In this document: one piece after another, positions 22,433-31,414 of the stretch | How the letters are laid out: each line of letters starts with the position of its first letter | Position numbering within the stretch: the first letter of the stretch is position 1 | NCBI RefSeq assembly: GCF_000718095.1 | Contig: NZ_JOEI01000013.1 | Coordinates: 1-64,000 of the forward strand | DNA length: 64,000 nucleotides | DNA from: Streptomyces scopuliridis RB72 | GTDB taxonomy: Bacteria > Actinomycetota > Actinomycetes > Streptomycetales > Streptomycetaceae | Reading direction: 5' to 3' | Made by a program: the position numbers and the translations under genes | The notes under the pieces: generated by a model | Told to the model about the DNA's origin: nothing | The model's input: the letters and a program-made list of their open reading frames with translations, nothing else | Database searches by the model: none

Positions 22433-23659
22433 TCACGGCAGCGGGTGGCTTCGCTCCCCGCCGCTCATGTCATCGGCCCGTCCGTCCACGCGTCCGTCCA
22501 CGCTTCCGCCCGCGTACTCCGTCAGCATGCGGACCACGAGACCGGCCGGGGCCAGCCCTCGTACGATCAGATGGATGTCCCAGCCCGCGCCGCGCGCCAG
22601 CTCCGCGTCGATCGCCGCCCACACCGCGCGGACGCTCTCCTCGTACGGCAGCCCGCCACGGCCGGAGCCGAGCAGCGGGAAGCACACCGAACGCAGCGGG
22701 GGATCGAACCGCTCGTGCTCCTCCGCGAGCAGTTCCAGGGCGTGGGCCACCGCGCGGGTGACGTCGGCGGGCAGGACGTCGTAGTCGTTGGTCCCGGCCC
22801 GGGGCACGGCGACGGCCGCGTGGTAGACGCGGCGTACGCCCTGGCCGGCGAGGGCGCCGGAGCCGGTGACGGCCACCGTGCCGGGCAGCACCGGGCGGCC
22901 CGAGGTGCCCCGGGCGGTGGCCCAGTCGCGCAGTTCGTCGTGGATCGGGTCGCCGAGCACTTCGCCCGTCAGCCCGCGCAGCGCGCCGGCCCGGCGCAGG
23001 GAGGCCGCCACGGAGGACTTGTACGCCTCGGGCAGCGCCAGATACGTGTTGACCGGGGACACCACCACATCCACGTCACGCAGCAGATCCACCGGATGGA
23101 CATGGAGCGTGACCGGCACGGTCCTGCCGTGTGCCGGGACGGTGAGGAGCCGGTGGGTACGGGCGCTCACGGCCGGATCGGCCGGATCGTCGTGGGCCGC
23201 GTCGCCCGCCGCCGCATCCCGTCCGGCCGCCGGGTGCCGCTCGGCGAGCGCCGCCCGCGCCAGTCTGCCCACCTGCTCGGCGACCTGGTCGAGCACCACC
23301 GCCTCCTGTTCCTTGCGGAAGCGCTCGATGCTCACCCCGTACAGCTCGGCCGCGCGCCGTCTGCGGTCGGCGCCCGGCCAGTCACGGGTGCCCGGTGTCA
23401 GACCCAGGGTGTATTCGGCGGCCTCCTGGAGGGTGCCGCCGCCGAGCCGTGACACCGCCAGCCGCAGCAGCCACTCGACCGACTGCGACTGCGACTGGGC
23501 GGGGACCGCGGCCGGCCGGGCGTCGGCGGGGGCGAGCGCGAAGGCGATCCGGGCCAGCGACGGCACCTCCAGCCTGCGCAGCCGTACGATCCCGCCGCGC
23601 CGAACTGTCTTTATCTCCTCAAGGATTGAGGCATGGTCCGGGACAGGCATGAGCGGCAT
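22433..23659 (-). CDS. Macro-domain protein with actinobacterial N-terminal domain
   Basis: The C-terminal half is a macro domain, the fold that binds or hydrolyses ADP-ribose derivatives: VDVVVSPVNTYLALPEAYKSS, GTVAVTGSGALAGQGVRRVYHAAV and SVCFPLLGSGRGGLPYEESV. The N-terminal half is helical and includes TLQEAAEYTLGLTP and AAELYGVSIERFRKEQEAVVLDQVAEQV, a segment found in various actinobacterial signalling or defence-type proteins. The start is ATG 23659 or 23650. The open frame on this strand continues to 24697, but that part is antisense to the ATP-grasp gene. Total length is 408 residues. It diverges from the ATP-grasp gene with about 190 bp between. Confidence 0.85.
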   Translation of the reverse strand: MPLMPVPDHASILEEIKTVRRGGIVRLRRLEVPSLARIAFALAPADARPAAVPAQSQSQSVEWLLRLAVSRLGGGTLQEAAEYTLGLTPGTRDWPGADRRRRAAELYGVSIERFRKEQEAVVLDQVAEQVGRLARAALAERHPAAGRDAAAGDAAHDDPADPAVSARTHRLLTVPAHGRTVPVTLHVHPVDLLRDVDVVVSPVNTYLALPEAYKSSVAASLRRAGALRGLTGEVLGDPIHDELRDWATARGTSGRPVLPGTVAVTGSGALAGQGVRRVYHAAVAVPRAGTNDYDVLPADVTRAVAHALELLAEEHERFDPPLRSVCFPLLGSGRGGLPYEESVRAVWAAIDAELARGAGWDIHLIVRGLAPAGLVVRMLTEYAGGSVDGRVDGRADDMSGGERSHPLP

Positions 23660-23851
23660 GGCCGCAACGATCGCACCGGGCGGCCCGTGCCCACAAGCGG
23701 CACACCGGCGAAGAGCCCGTGGGCGCTCCGGGGACGGCGCGCACGGGACACTCGTATGATGCCCCCCTCGCGGGCACCGCACAGGTGTATGGGCGGCCCC
23801 GGACCGATACCGACCGGCATCCGACCCGGATCCGACCAGCCAGGGAGCCCC

Positions 23852-24676
23852 GTGCCCGCCACCACGCCCCGCGTCCTCTATGTCACCGACCTCGCCTACG
23901 AGGCCAGAGGACGCAGATACTGCGACGAGGACATACAGCTGTCGTCCCGGCTGCGGCGGGACTTCGCCGTGGCGCTGAGCCATCCTCTCGACGCCGGGCG
24001 CCTGATGGGGTCCTTCGACGCGGTCATGGTGCGCAACAGCGGGCCCGTACTGCACTACCAGGAGGAGTACGACTCCTTCCGCGACCGGGCGCGGGCGGCC
24101 GGGGTCCGGGTCTACAACCCGCTGACCGGACGGGCCGACATGGCGGGCAAGCAGTATCTGGTGGAGCTGAGCGCGGCCGGGTATCCGGTCATCCCGACCG
24201 TGGACCGCGCCGAGGACCTCGGCCGGCTGCCGCGCGCCGACACGTATGTCGTCAAGCCGAAGGCGGGCGCGGACTCGATCGGCATGGAGTTCATCGACGC
24301 GGGCCGGCTCTCGGACGTCTCCTTCGACGGGGTTCTGGTGCAGCCGCGGATACCGTTCCGCTACGAGGTCTCGTTCTACTTCATCGACCGCGACTTCCAG
24401 TACGCCCTGTACGCGCCCGACCCCGAGCGGCGGTGGGAGCTCGCGCCGTACGAGGCCGGGCCCGCGGAGCTGGCGTTCGCGCGGCGGTTCATCGAGTGGA
24501 ACGCGCTGGAGCACGGGATCCAGCGCGTGGACGCCTGCCGCGCCCCGGACGGGGAACTGCTGCTCGTCGAGCTGGAGGACCTCAATCCGTATCTGTCCCT
24601 GGAGTCGGTGGCCGACGCGACCCGCGAGGCGTTCGCCACGCGGCTGACGGCCTCGCTGCGGGAGCTGCTGCGCTGA
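23852..24676 (+). CDS. ATP-grasp-like (glutathione-synthetase-type) protein
   Basis: The 274-residue protein opens with RVLYVTDLAYEARGRRY and has the middle VRVYNPLTGRADMAGKQYLVELSAAGYPVIPT, which resembles the pre-ATP-grasp domain of RimK or glutathione synthetase. The ATP-grasp region has YVVKPKAGADSIGMEF (the binding Lys and glycine loop), RYEVSFYFIDRDFQYAL, and LVELEDLNPYLSLES with Glu and Asn as Mg ligands. GTG 23852 with AGGGA upstream is chosen because homology begins there; the open frame extends further back. The substrate is unknown. It diverges from the macro-domain gene. Confidence 0.75.
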   Translation: MPATTPRVLYVTDLAYEARGRRYCDEDIQLSSRLRRDFAVALSHPLDAGRLMGSFDAVMVRNSGPVLHYQEEYDSFRDRARAAGVRVYNPLTGRADMAGKQYLVELSAAGYPVIPTVDRAEDLGRLPRADTYVVKPKAGADSIGMEFIDAGRLSDVSFDGVLVQPRIPFRYEVSFYFIDRDFQYALYAPDPERRWELAPYEAGPAELAFARRFIEWNALEHGIQRVDACRAPDGELLLVELEDLNPYLSLESVADATREAFATRLTASLRELLR

Positions 24677-24708
24677 GACACCACCGCGGCGAGTCATGAG
24701 AGAGGGGC

Positions 24709-26340
24709 TCAGCGGGGTGCTTCCCAGGTCATGGTCGTCCCCCGGCCGCCGTCCTCGCGCAGCCCGTCGTCCGTGACGACCAGCCGTACCCCGGTCCGTC
24801 CGTCGGCGAGACGCGCCATGGCGTCGACCTCCACCCCGATCGCCGTCACCCCCTCGCGCCGGTGCGCGGCGGCGAGCGCGCCGCGCAGTTCGGCCAGCAG
24901 ACCGCGGCCCTCCGGCTCGCCCACGAGCGTGTCCACCGGTCCGGTGAAGCGCACGGACGGCCGGAAACCCAGCACCACCGCCGCGCCGCCGGTCTCGCGC
25001 AGCACCATCCCGCGCACGCTCGTCGGGCCGTCGGCCGGCGGCTGCTGGAGCGTGAAGATCGTGGTCCTGACCTCCTGGATCGTGGAGTCCAGCTCGTCCA
25101 CGGCCCGGCCGAGCAGCTCGTCCAGACCGGCCGAGTCCGCACGACGCCGGGTCGACTCCAGCATCATTTCGGTCGCGAAGAGCCGCTGGACGACCAGATC
25201 GTGCAGATCGCGGGCGATCCGGTCGCGGTCCTCGAAGACGGCCAGCTGCTCCCGGTCGTGCTGCGAGTCCGCGAGCACCAGCGCGAGCGCGGCCTGCGAG
25301 GCGAACTGGGTGGCCAGCAGCCGGTCCACCGCGCGGTACGGGCGGCCACCGCGCCGGCGCGGCAGCGCGAGGGTGCCGATCAGCTTGCCGCCGCTCTGGA
25401 GCGGCAGCATCATGCTCGGCCCGAAGCGCACCCGTACATGCGTGGTCATCCGGGGATCGGTCGACGAGTCCTCGATGAACACCGGCTCTCCGCCGAGGAG
25501 TTGAACGAGTACGGGGGAGCCGGGCTCGATGGTGGTGCCGACGATGCCGGCGGGGTCACCGACCGTGGACGCGGCGACGATCTCCATCCCGCCCTCCTCG
25601 GTCGGCTGGAGCACCACGCCCGCGTACGCGTCGGCGAGCACCCGGGCCGACTCGGCCACCGTCATCAGCGCGTCGGAGGCGTTCTCGCCGGTCAGCAGCG
25701 CGGTGGTGACGGCCGCCGCCCCCTCGATCCAGCGCTCGCGCTGCCGGGCAGTCCCGTACAGCCGGGCGTTGCCGATCGCGAGCGCCGCCTGGGAGGCCAG
25801 AACGCGCAGCAGGCTCTGGTCCTGCTCGGTGAAGGAACCGGTCCGCTTCTCCGTCAGATAGAGATTGCCGAGGACCGTCGTGTCCAGCTGGAGCGGTACG
25901 CCGAGGAAGGAGTGCATCTCGGGGTGGCCGGGCGGCACCCCGGCGGACCGGGGGTCGGCCGTCAGATCGTCCAGCCGCAGCGGCTTCGGGTCCTCGATGA
26001 GGAGCCCGAGAAGGCCGGTGTGTCCATCGGGGAGCCGTCCGGTCCGCTGCCGGTCGGCATCGCTCATCCCCGCCGTGAACAGCTCCGTGAGTCCCCCGCG
26101 CTCGGGGTCGAGGACACCGAGCGCGCCGTAGCGCGCGCCGATGAGTTCGGCGGCGGTGTCGACGATGTGCTGGAGCGTGGCGCGCAGTTCGAGGTCGGTG
26201 CCGATACCGAGCACCGCTTCGAGCAGCGTGGGCAGCCGGGGCGTCGTCGCGTCGTCGTCACGGTCTCCACGGCTCTCACCCCTGCCACGGATCGCACGGT
26301 CACCGTGGCCCTCGCCGTCGTCGTCGCCCTCTTCGCTCAT
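24709..26340 (-). CDS. GAF-domain sensor histidine kinase with degenerate ATPase domain
   Basis: Two GAF domains (about residues 45-200 with GARYGALGVLDP and HSFLGVPLQL; about 215-370 with ADAYAGVVLQPTEEGG and MMLPLQSGGKLIGTLAL) precede a HisKA_3 dimerisation segment, DRDRIARDLHDLVVQRLFATEMML, with the phospho-acceptor His. This layout resembles the DevS/DosS family. The last domain is odd: after LVVTDDG the chain passes at once to GRGTTMTWEAPR, and the N and G2 boxes (usually ALSNAARHA and GLxNMRERA) are not recognisable. It may be a pseudokinase or act in heterodimers. No partner response regulator is adjacent. Confidence 0.88.
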   Translation of the reverse strand: MSEEGDDDGEGHGDRAIRGRGESRGDRDDDATTPRLPTLLEAVLGIGTDLELRATLQHIVDTAAELIGARYGALGVLDPERGGLTELFTAGMSDADRQRTGRLPDGHTGLLGLLIEDPKPLRLDDLTADPRSAGVPPGHPEMHSFLGVPLQLDTTVLGNLYLTEKRTGSFTEQDQSLLRVLASQAALAIGNARLYGTARQRERWIEGAAAVTTALLTGENASDALMTVAESARVLADAYAGVVLQPTEEGGMEIVAASTVGDPAGIVGTTIEPGSPVLVQLLGGEPVFIEDSSTDPRMTTHVRVRFGPSMMLPLQSGGKLIGTLALPRRRGGRPYRAVDRLLATQFASQAALALVLADSQHDREQLAVFEDRDRIARDLHDLVVQRLFATEMMLESTRRRADSAGLDELLGRAVDELDSTIQEVRTTIFTLQQPPADGPTSVRGMVLRETGGAAVVLGFRPSVRFTGPVDTLVGEPEGRGLLAELRGALAAAHRREGVTAIGVEVDAMARLADGRTGVRLVVTDDGLREDGGRGTTMTWEAPR

Positions 26341-26377
26341 CGCCCCGTCGTACCGCCGTACCGGTCCCGCCGCGCTC

Positions 26378-27421
26378 TCAGTGGGCGTCGGCCAGCGGGT
26401 TCAGGACCATCGGCTGGATCTTGCCCTCCAGCATCGCCCCGAGCCCGAGCACGGCGCAGATGTCGGGACGCTCCGCGATGGCGACCGGCATGCCCGTCGC
26501 GTCACGCAGCATCTGGTCGAGCCCCGGCAGCAGCGCGCTGCCGCCGACCATCATGATCCCCCGGTCCCCGAGATCGGCCACCAGATCGGGCGGGCATTCG
26601 CGCAGCACCTTGCCGATGCCGTCGAGGACGGCGGTCAGCGGGGTGTAGATGGCCTCCCGTACGGCGGCGGTGTCCACCATCACCGAACGGGCCACTCCGG
26701 TCGCCACGTCCCGGCCGTGGATCTCGGTCTTGGAGGGGCCGCCCTCGGTGAGCCCGTTGTTGCTGAGCGCCAGCTGCAGCGGGCGTACGGACTGGCTGGG
26801 CAGCATCAGCTCATGCTGGTGGCGCAGGTGCTGGATCACCGCGTGGTCGATGGCGTTGCCGCCGACCGGGATCCGTACGGCCGTGACGATCGAGCCGAGC
26901 GACAACACCGCGACCTGCGTGGTCGCCGCGCCGCACACCATGATCATGGTGGCGGTGGGCTGCTCCACGGGCAGTCCGCAGCCGACGGCGGCGGCGATCA
27001 GCGTGTCCACCAGCTCCACCCGGCGCGCGCCGAGCCCGACCAGGGTCTCGACGGCGGCGCGCTGGGCGAGCGGATCGCTGTCGTGCGGGGTGGAGGCGGC
27101 GGCGCGCAGCCAGGGCTTGCGCCGCAGCTGACGGCGGAGTTTGTCGCCCAGCAGATGACGCAGCATGCGCTGCGCCATCTCGATGTCGATGACGGTGCCG
27201 CCGGTGATGGGGCGGACGACACGGATGTAGTCGGGGGTCCGGCCGGTCATCTGCTCGGCGAGGGCGCCGACGGCGATGAGCGCGCCGGTACGGGTGTTGA
27301 CGGCGGCCGCGCTCGGCTCATCGACGACGAGCCCGGCCCCCTTCACAAAGACCCGGGTCCGGGCGGCCCCCAGGTCGACGGCGATATGGCAACGTCGCAA
27401 CTGCTCAAGACTGACGGTCAC
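26378..27421 (-). CDS. MreB/Mbl-like actin-family protein
   Basis: MreB proteins polymerise under the membrane and guide wall synthesis; in Streptomyces they act mainly in spore walls. Matches include IAVDLGAARTRVFVKGAGLVVDEPSAAA (phosphate-1 loop), IRVVRPITGGTVIDIEMAQRMLRHLL, VELVDTLIAAAVGCGLPV and IMMVGGSALLPGLDQML. The phosphate-2 loop, usually DIGGGTTEVAV, reads MVCGAATTQVAVLSLG and lacks the Asp and two glycines, so ATP turnover may be altered. At 347 residues it is near full length. It sits 37 bp upstream of the GAF kinase and may be cotranscribed with it. Confidence 0.88.
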   Translation of the reverse strand: MTVSLEQLRRCHIAVDLGAARTRVFVKGAGLVVDEPSAAAVNTRTGALIAVGALAEQMTGRTPDYIRVVRPITGGTVIDIEMAQRMLRHLLGDKLRRQLRRKPWLRAAASTPHDSDPLAQRAAVETLVGLGARRVELVDTLIAAAVGCGLPVEQPTATMIMVCGAATTQVAVLSLGSIVTAVRIPVGGNAIDHAVIQHLRHQHELMLPSQSVRPLQLALSNNGLTEGGPSKTEIHGRDVATGVARSVMVDTAAVREAIYTPLTAVLDGIGKVLRECPPDLVADLGDRGIMMVGGSALLPGLDQMLRDATGMPVAIAERPDICAVLGLGAMLEGKIQPMVLNPLADAH

Positions 27422-27605
27422 GGCAGGTTCTCCCGAGAGCGCTGAGGTGGTTCACCGGCGGCCGCCGGCCCTGTTCGCATAGTGCGGCGCCGGAGCACGC
27501 CCCGCGCGCTGGGGTACGCCAGACGGGCGTTCGGATTTGACGGCGTGCCAGGAGGCAGGACGGGCGTCTGCGTGACGGGCAGCGGTCGGATCGTACGGTC
27601 GACGG

Positions 27606-28166
27606 TCAATCGGACCAGCGTTGCAGCAGTCCCCAGGTGAATTCCGCGACGCGGGCGCCTCCGTCGGGCGGGGTGAAGGCCAGCCGCATCCTGGTCGGGG
27701 CGGTGCCCTCCATCGGCCGGGCGGGCGGGAAGGCCCGCGCGACCTCGTCCACCGTGCAGCACCACGGGCGCAGATCACCGGCCGTACGCAGCTCGGGGCC
27801 CGCCGACCCCGGGGCGCGGACCAGCCATTCGTTCCATACGGCCCCGCCGGGCGCCACCATCACCTCGAAGCGCAGATCGGGCCAGAGCGGAACGGGCCAC
27901 AGCAGGGCGTCGCACTCCAGATCGCCGATCACGCGCCGGGAGGTTCGCTCCGGCTCCCCGAGTACGGAGCGGTAGCGGGCGAGCGAGCCGCGTGTCCGGG
28001 GCGAGCGCACCATCGCCTGCCAGCGGCGGTTGGCCTCCCGCATGCCGGCCAGGGACACGCCCAGCTCGCGACGGGCCTCGTCGACCAGGTCCGGCTGGTG
28101 ATCGGCCATCCGGCGCAGCAGGACGAGCTGGAAGTCGAGCGGCCCGAACGGCCCGGTGGACGTCAT
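27606..28166 (-). CDS. Conserved actinobacterial protein of unknown function
   Basis: The 186-residue soluble protein begins MTSTGPFGPLDFQLVLLRRMADHQPDLVDEA and includes GDLECDALLWPVPLWPDLRFEVMVAPGGAVWNEWLVR and MRLAFTPPDGGARVAEFTWGLLQRW. ATG 28166 has GGGGAGGA 7 bp upstream, whereas the longer open frame lacks any signal. No domain is recognised. It diverges from the zinc-ribbon gene. Confidence 0.75.
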   Translation of the reverse strand: MTSTGPFGPLDFQLVLLRRMADHQPDLVDEARRELGVSLAGMREANRRWQAMVRSPRTRGSLARYRSVLGEPERTSRRVIGDLECDALLWPVPLWPDLRFEVMVAPGGAVWNEWLVRAPGSAGPELRTAGDLRPWCCTVDEVARAFPPARPMEGTAPTRMRLAFTPPDGGARVAEFTWGLLQRWSD

Positions 28167-28318
28167 ACCGCCATCCTCCCCCGTCTCCGCGGGGCATTCC
28201 CCAACCGGGCAGACACGAGCAGACGTGGGCAGACATGCCATGTACTCGCCACTTCACACAGGATCCTCACAACCTCGCCATGCCAGTCGTACCGCCGCCG
28301 CATAATCTGCGGGGCGCC

Positions 28319-29167
28319 ATGGACTACTGCCCACAGTGTCGTCGGCACCTCAACGGCGCACTGATCTGCGCAGGATGCGGGACCCCCGCCGAGGAGCTGC
28401 GGCAGCATCAATCTGTCCACCCCGGGTCGCACCACAGCCGCTTCCCGGGCGGGGACGACAGGGAAAACGAAGGTCACGGAGAGTACGATGCCGCGCCCGT
28501 GAGTGACTATGGGCTCGTCAGTCACGACCGCCCGGACGACACCGCGCCGCGCCGTAACTCCTCGCGCCGCAAGGGCTCTTCCCGTAGAGCCGGGCGGAGC
28601 GAGGGCGCGCGGGACAAGGCTCCGCGCCGCACCGGACCGCGCCGGGCACGCAGCAGGCGGGGCCGCAGGTTCCTGATCGGTACGCTCGGGGTGATCCTCG
28701 CGGCCGGCGTGCTGAGCCTGGCCGAGCTGGCCAGGGAGTCGTCCGGCAACGACAACGCCACCTCCGTGAAGGAGGAGGCGACCGTCGAGTTCGACGGCGG
28801 CCCGCAGGACACCGAGCGCCCCGCCGTCCCCGACGATCCCGGTGTGTCCGCGACCCCGGAACCGGGCTCGGGAACCGGTACGGGCGGGGAGGTGAGCCCG
28901 GACGGCAGCGGCGGTCCGAGCGCGTCGGAGAAGACCGGGGAGTCGCCGTCGTCCTCCGCCACGCCCGGGACCGGGGAGACGGCCACGGACGGGCCGGAAT
29001 CGCCCGGCGCCGACGATCCCGAGTCCGGTACGACCGGGCCCGCCGAGCCGACGGACGCACCCACGTCGGGCGGCCCGACCTCGGCGGCCCCGCCACCGCC
29101 ACCGCCGCCCGCGCCTTCTCCCACGCCGTCCGAGACCTGCACCTGGTGGATCTTCATCTGCGTCTGA
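28319..29167 (+). CDS. SCO2400-type zinc-ribbon membrane protein
   Basis: A zinc ribbon at the very start (CPQCRRHLNGALICAGCG, four Cys) is followed by a basic stretch and a single transmembrane helix (FLIGTLGVILAAGVLSLAEL, about residues 120-140). About 130 residues rich in Pro, Ser, Thr and Gly lie outside, ending CTWWIFICV. This architecture matches the SCO2400 family, where the ribbon should be cytoplasmic. The ATG at 28319 starts right at the ribbon. Function unknown; the C-terminal hydrophobic tail with two Cys is unusual. Confidence 0.85.
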   Translation: MDYCPQCRRHLNGALICAGCGTPAEELRQHQSVHPGSHHSRFPGGDDRENEGHGEYDAAPVSDYGLVSHDRPDDTAPRRNSSRRKGSSRRAGRSEGARDKAPRRTGPRRARSRRGRRFLIGTLGVILAAGVLSLAELARESSGNDNATSVKEEATVEFDGGPQDTERPAVPDDPGVSATPEPGSGTGTGGEVSPDGSGGPSASEKTGESPSSSATPGTGETATDGPESPGADDPESGTTGPAEPTDAPTSGGPTSAAPPPPPPPAPSPTPSETCTWWIFICV

Positions 29168-29227
29168 CGGCTTCCGGGGCGCGCTCCCGCCCCGGAGCAC
29201 GCTTCCGCCTCAGGGCGCGCTCCTGTC

Positions 29228-29668
29228 TCAGAGCACGGTCTCGCCCAGCATCCGCTTGAGCAGATCGCGCAGCACCTCGCGCTCCTCGTCGGACAGCGCG
29301 GCAAGCGGCTCGCGCGCGAAGTCCAGCGAGTCGCGCAGCCGGGTCGCGGTCGCTCTTCCCTCCTCCGTGGGTGCGGCGAGCTTCACCCGGCGGTCGGCCG
29401 GATCGGGCCGGCGCTCCACCAGGCCGCGCGCTTCGAGCCGGTCCACGATGCCGGTGACATTGGACGGTTCGCACTTCAGCTTCCGCGCGATCCCGCGCAT
29501 GGGCAGGGGCTCCAGGGACAGCAGCCCCAGGACGCGCGCCTGCGCGCCGGTGAGGGAGTGCCGGGCCGCGGCCTGCTCGTACTCCTCGTAGTAGCGGGCC
29601 ACGACAGTGCCGATGAGTTCGACGACCTCAAGGGTGAGCGGGTCTCTTCGTGGAGTGGCCATGGACAC
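29228..29668 (-). CDS. MarR family transcriptional regulator
   Basis: The 146-residue winged-helix protein has SLTGAQARVLGLLSLEPLPMRGIARKL, LKCEPSNVTGIVDRLEARGLVERRPDPADRRVK (recognition helix and wing) and a C-terminal dimerisation helix. The single Cys lies in the recognition-helix region, and the N-terminal Cys typical of OhrR is absent, so peroxide sensing by an OhrR mechanism is not supported. GTG 29668 is preferred (GGAG 8 bp upstream); ATG 29662 is an alternative. It faces the oxidoreductase-ohr pair and probably represses it. Confidence 0.9.
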   Translation of the reverse strand: MSMATPRRDPLTLEVVELIGTVVARYYEEYEQAAARHSLTGAQARVLGLLSLEPLPMRGIARKLKCEPSNVTGIVDRLEARGLVERRPDPADRRVKLAAPTEEGRATATRLRDSLDFAREPLAALSDEEREVLRDLLKRMLGETVL

Positions 29669-29687
29669 CAGGATACTCCGTTACTTG

Positions 29688-29718
29688 ACAACATGAAATA
29701 TTCAGGAGCATTGTTGTT
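29688..29718. promoter_or_regulatory. Candidate MarR operator in the divergent gap
   Basis: ACAACATG and CATTGTTGT form an imperfect inverted pair enclosing the small palindrome TGAAATATTCA (29694-29704). A TTGACA hexamer (29685-29690) overlaps its left edge. It is the only AT-rich palindromic block in the 133-bp divergent region. Confidence 0.55.
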
Positions 29719-29801
29719 TCAGGTGGTGAAGCTTTTCTCGGGTTCCCTGACCTGGTACCCATGGCTCACCGTCGCAGAACTGTCTGAGGAGGCTCCGCAC
29801 C

Positions 29802-30830
29802 ATGACCGCACTTCCCGAGTCCGGCCGCGCCTGGTTTCTCGTCGCCCGCCCCCACGGCTGGCCCGAGTCGGGCGATGTCGCCCTGCGCGACGTCCCCGTG
29901 ACCGAGCCGGGCGAGGGCCGGATCCTGGTCCGCAATCTCCACTTCTCGGTCGACCCGTACATGCGGGGCCGGATGAACGACGTGAAGTCGTACGTACCCC
30001 CGTACCAGCTGGACAAGCCGATGGACGGCGCCGCGGTCGGCGAGGTCATCGCCTCGCGCGCCGAGGGGTTCGCCGTCGGCGACCATGTCGTGCACGGGCT
30101 CGGCTGGCGGGAGTACGCCGAATTCCCGGCCGAGCACGGCACCAAGGTCGACGCCTCGCTCGCCCCGCTCTCCGCGTACCTCGGTGTGCTGGGCGCGACC
30201 GGTCTCACCGCCTACGCCGGCCTGTTCGAGACCGCCTCGTTCAAGGAGGGCGACGCCGTCTTCGTCTCCGGCGCGGCCGGAGCCGTCGGCAGCCAGGTCG
30301 GCCAACTGGCCAGGATCAAGGGCGCCTCGCGGGTGATCGGCTCGGCCGGCTCCGACGAGAAGGTCAAGCTCCTCACCGAGGAGTACGGCTTCGACGCGGC
30401 CTTCAACTACAAGAAGGGCCCCGTCAGGGACCAGCTCAAGGCGGCGGCGCCCGACGGCATCGACGTCTACTTCGACAACGTCGGCGGCGACCACCTCGAA
30501 GCCGCGCTCTCCGCGCTCAACACCTATGGCCGCGTCACGCTCTGCGGCGCGATCGCGCAGTACAACGCCACCGACCCGACGCCCGGCCCGCGCAACCTGG
30601 CCCTGGCCATCGGGAAGCGGCTGCGCCTCCAGGGCATGATCGTCACCGACCACTTCGGTCTGCGGCCGCAGTTCGTCAAGGATGTCGCCGGCTGGCTCGC
30701 CTCCGGTGAGCTGAAGTACCGCGAGACCTCGGTCGAGGGCATCGAGAACGGCTTCGACGCCTTCCTCGGCGTACTCCGCGGAGAGAACACCGGAAAGATG
30801 ATCGTCACGCTCAACAGCGAGACGCACTAG
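29802..30830 (+). CDS. NADP-dependent oxidoreductase, leukotriene-B4-dehydrogenase-like MDR family
   Basis: A zinc-free medium-chain reductase of the YncB/PTGR1 type that reduces activated double bonds. Motifs are LVRNLHFSVDPYMRGRM near residue 45-61, GLTAYAGLFE, the Rossmann loop VFVSGAAGAVGSQVGQLA, FDAAFNYKKG, GIDVYFDNVGGDHLEAALSAL and GRVTLCGAIAQYN. The 342-residue length is normal. GAGGAGG lies 10 bp before ATG 29802. It diverges from MarR, is followed 65 bp later by ohr, and together they suggest a response to electrophile or peroxide stress. Confidence 0.93.
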   Translation: MTALPESGRAWFLVARPHGWPESGDVALRDVPVTEPGEGRILVRNLHFSVDPYMRGRMNDVKSYVPPYQLDKPMDGAAVGEVIASRAEGFAVGDHVVHGLGWREYAEFPAEHGTKVDASLAPLSAYLGVLGATGLTAYAGLFETASFKEGDAVFVSGAAGAVGSQVGQLARIKGASRVIGSAGSDEKVKLLTEEYGFDAAFNYKKGPVRDQLKAAAPDGIDVYFDNVGGDHLEAALSALNTYGRVTLCGAIAQYNATDPTPGPRNLALAIGKRLRLQGMIVTDHFGLRPQFVKDVAGWLASGELKYRETSVEGIENGFDAFLGVLRGENTGKMIVTLNSETH

Positions 30831-30895
30831 GCTCGTCCCAGGCCGCCGCGGTCCGTGGGCGCGAGTCGCGGCGTACAACAGGAGGAACGCACCGC

Positions 30896-31324
30896 ATGAC
30901 CATCCAGAAGATCGATGTCCTCTACACCGCCGTCGCCACCGCGGAGAACGGCCGTGACGGCCGCGTCTCCAGTGACGACGGTCAGCTCGACGTCATCGTC
31001 AACCCGCCCAAGTCGATGGGTGGCAGCGGCGCCGGCACCAACCCGGAGCAGCTGTTCGCGGCCGGGTACAGCGCCTGTTTCCAGGGCGCGCTCGGTGTGG
31101 TCGCCCGTCAGGAGAAGGCCGACATCTCCGGCTCGACCGTGACGGCCAAGGTCGGCTTCGGCAAGCTTGAGACCGGCGGTTTCGGTCTTGAGGTCGAGCT
31201 GGTGGCCTCCATCCCGAATGTGGACGAGGCGACCGCCAAGGATCTGCTGGAGAAGGCGCACCAGGTGTGCCCGTACTCCAACGCCACGCGAGGCAACATC
31301 AAGGTCGAGCTCTCCGTCGCCTGA
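30896..31324 (+). CDS. ohr: Organic hydroperoxide resistance protein Ohr
   Basis: Ohr reduces organic hydroperoxides with a reactive Cys recycled by lipoylated proteins. The 142-residue OsmC-fold protein has both active-site Cys, C61 in NPEQLFAAGYSACFQGAL and C125 in HQVCPYSNATRGNI. The first helix and strand (DVLYTAVATAENGRDGRV) are typical. AGGAGG sits 10 bp before the ATG. It is 65 bp behind the oxidoreductase and ends before a strong terminator, so the pair is probably one operon under MarR control. Confidence 0.96.
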   Translation: MTIQKIDVLYTAVATAENGRDGRVSSDDGQLDVIVNPPKSMGGSGAGTNPEQLFAAGYSACFQGALGVVARQEKADISGSTVTAKVGFGKLETGGFGLEVELVASIPNVDEATAKDLLEKAHQVCPYSNATRGNIKVELSVA

Positions 31325-31375
31325 CGGACTGCCTGTCCGACTGCCTGACGGATTGTTCGACGGGCTGCCTGTCCG

Positions 31376-31413
31376 CTGAGGGCCGTACCCCTGACCCGGG
31401 GTGCGGCCCTCAG
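31376..31413 (+). terminator. Rho-independent-type hairpin after ohr
   Basis: CTGAGGGCCG and CGGCCCTCAG pair fully, extended inward by TACCCC with GGGGTG around a TGAC loop. No long T-run follows, as is common in Streptomyces. Confidence 0.8.
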
Positions 31414-31414
31414 T

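Noticed and set aside
23660..24697. N-terminal extension of the macro-domain protein to 754 residues
   Set aside because: It runs antisense through the ATP-grasp gene, which has clear motifs and better coding signal.
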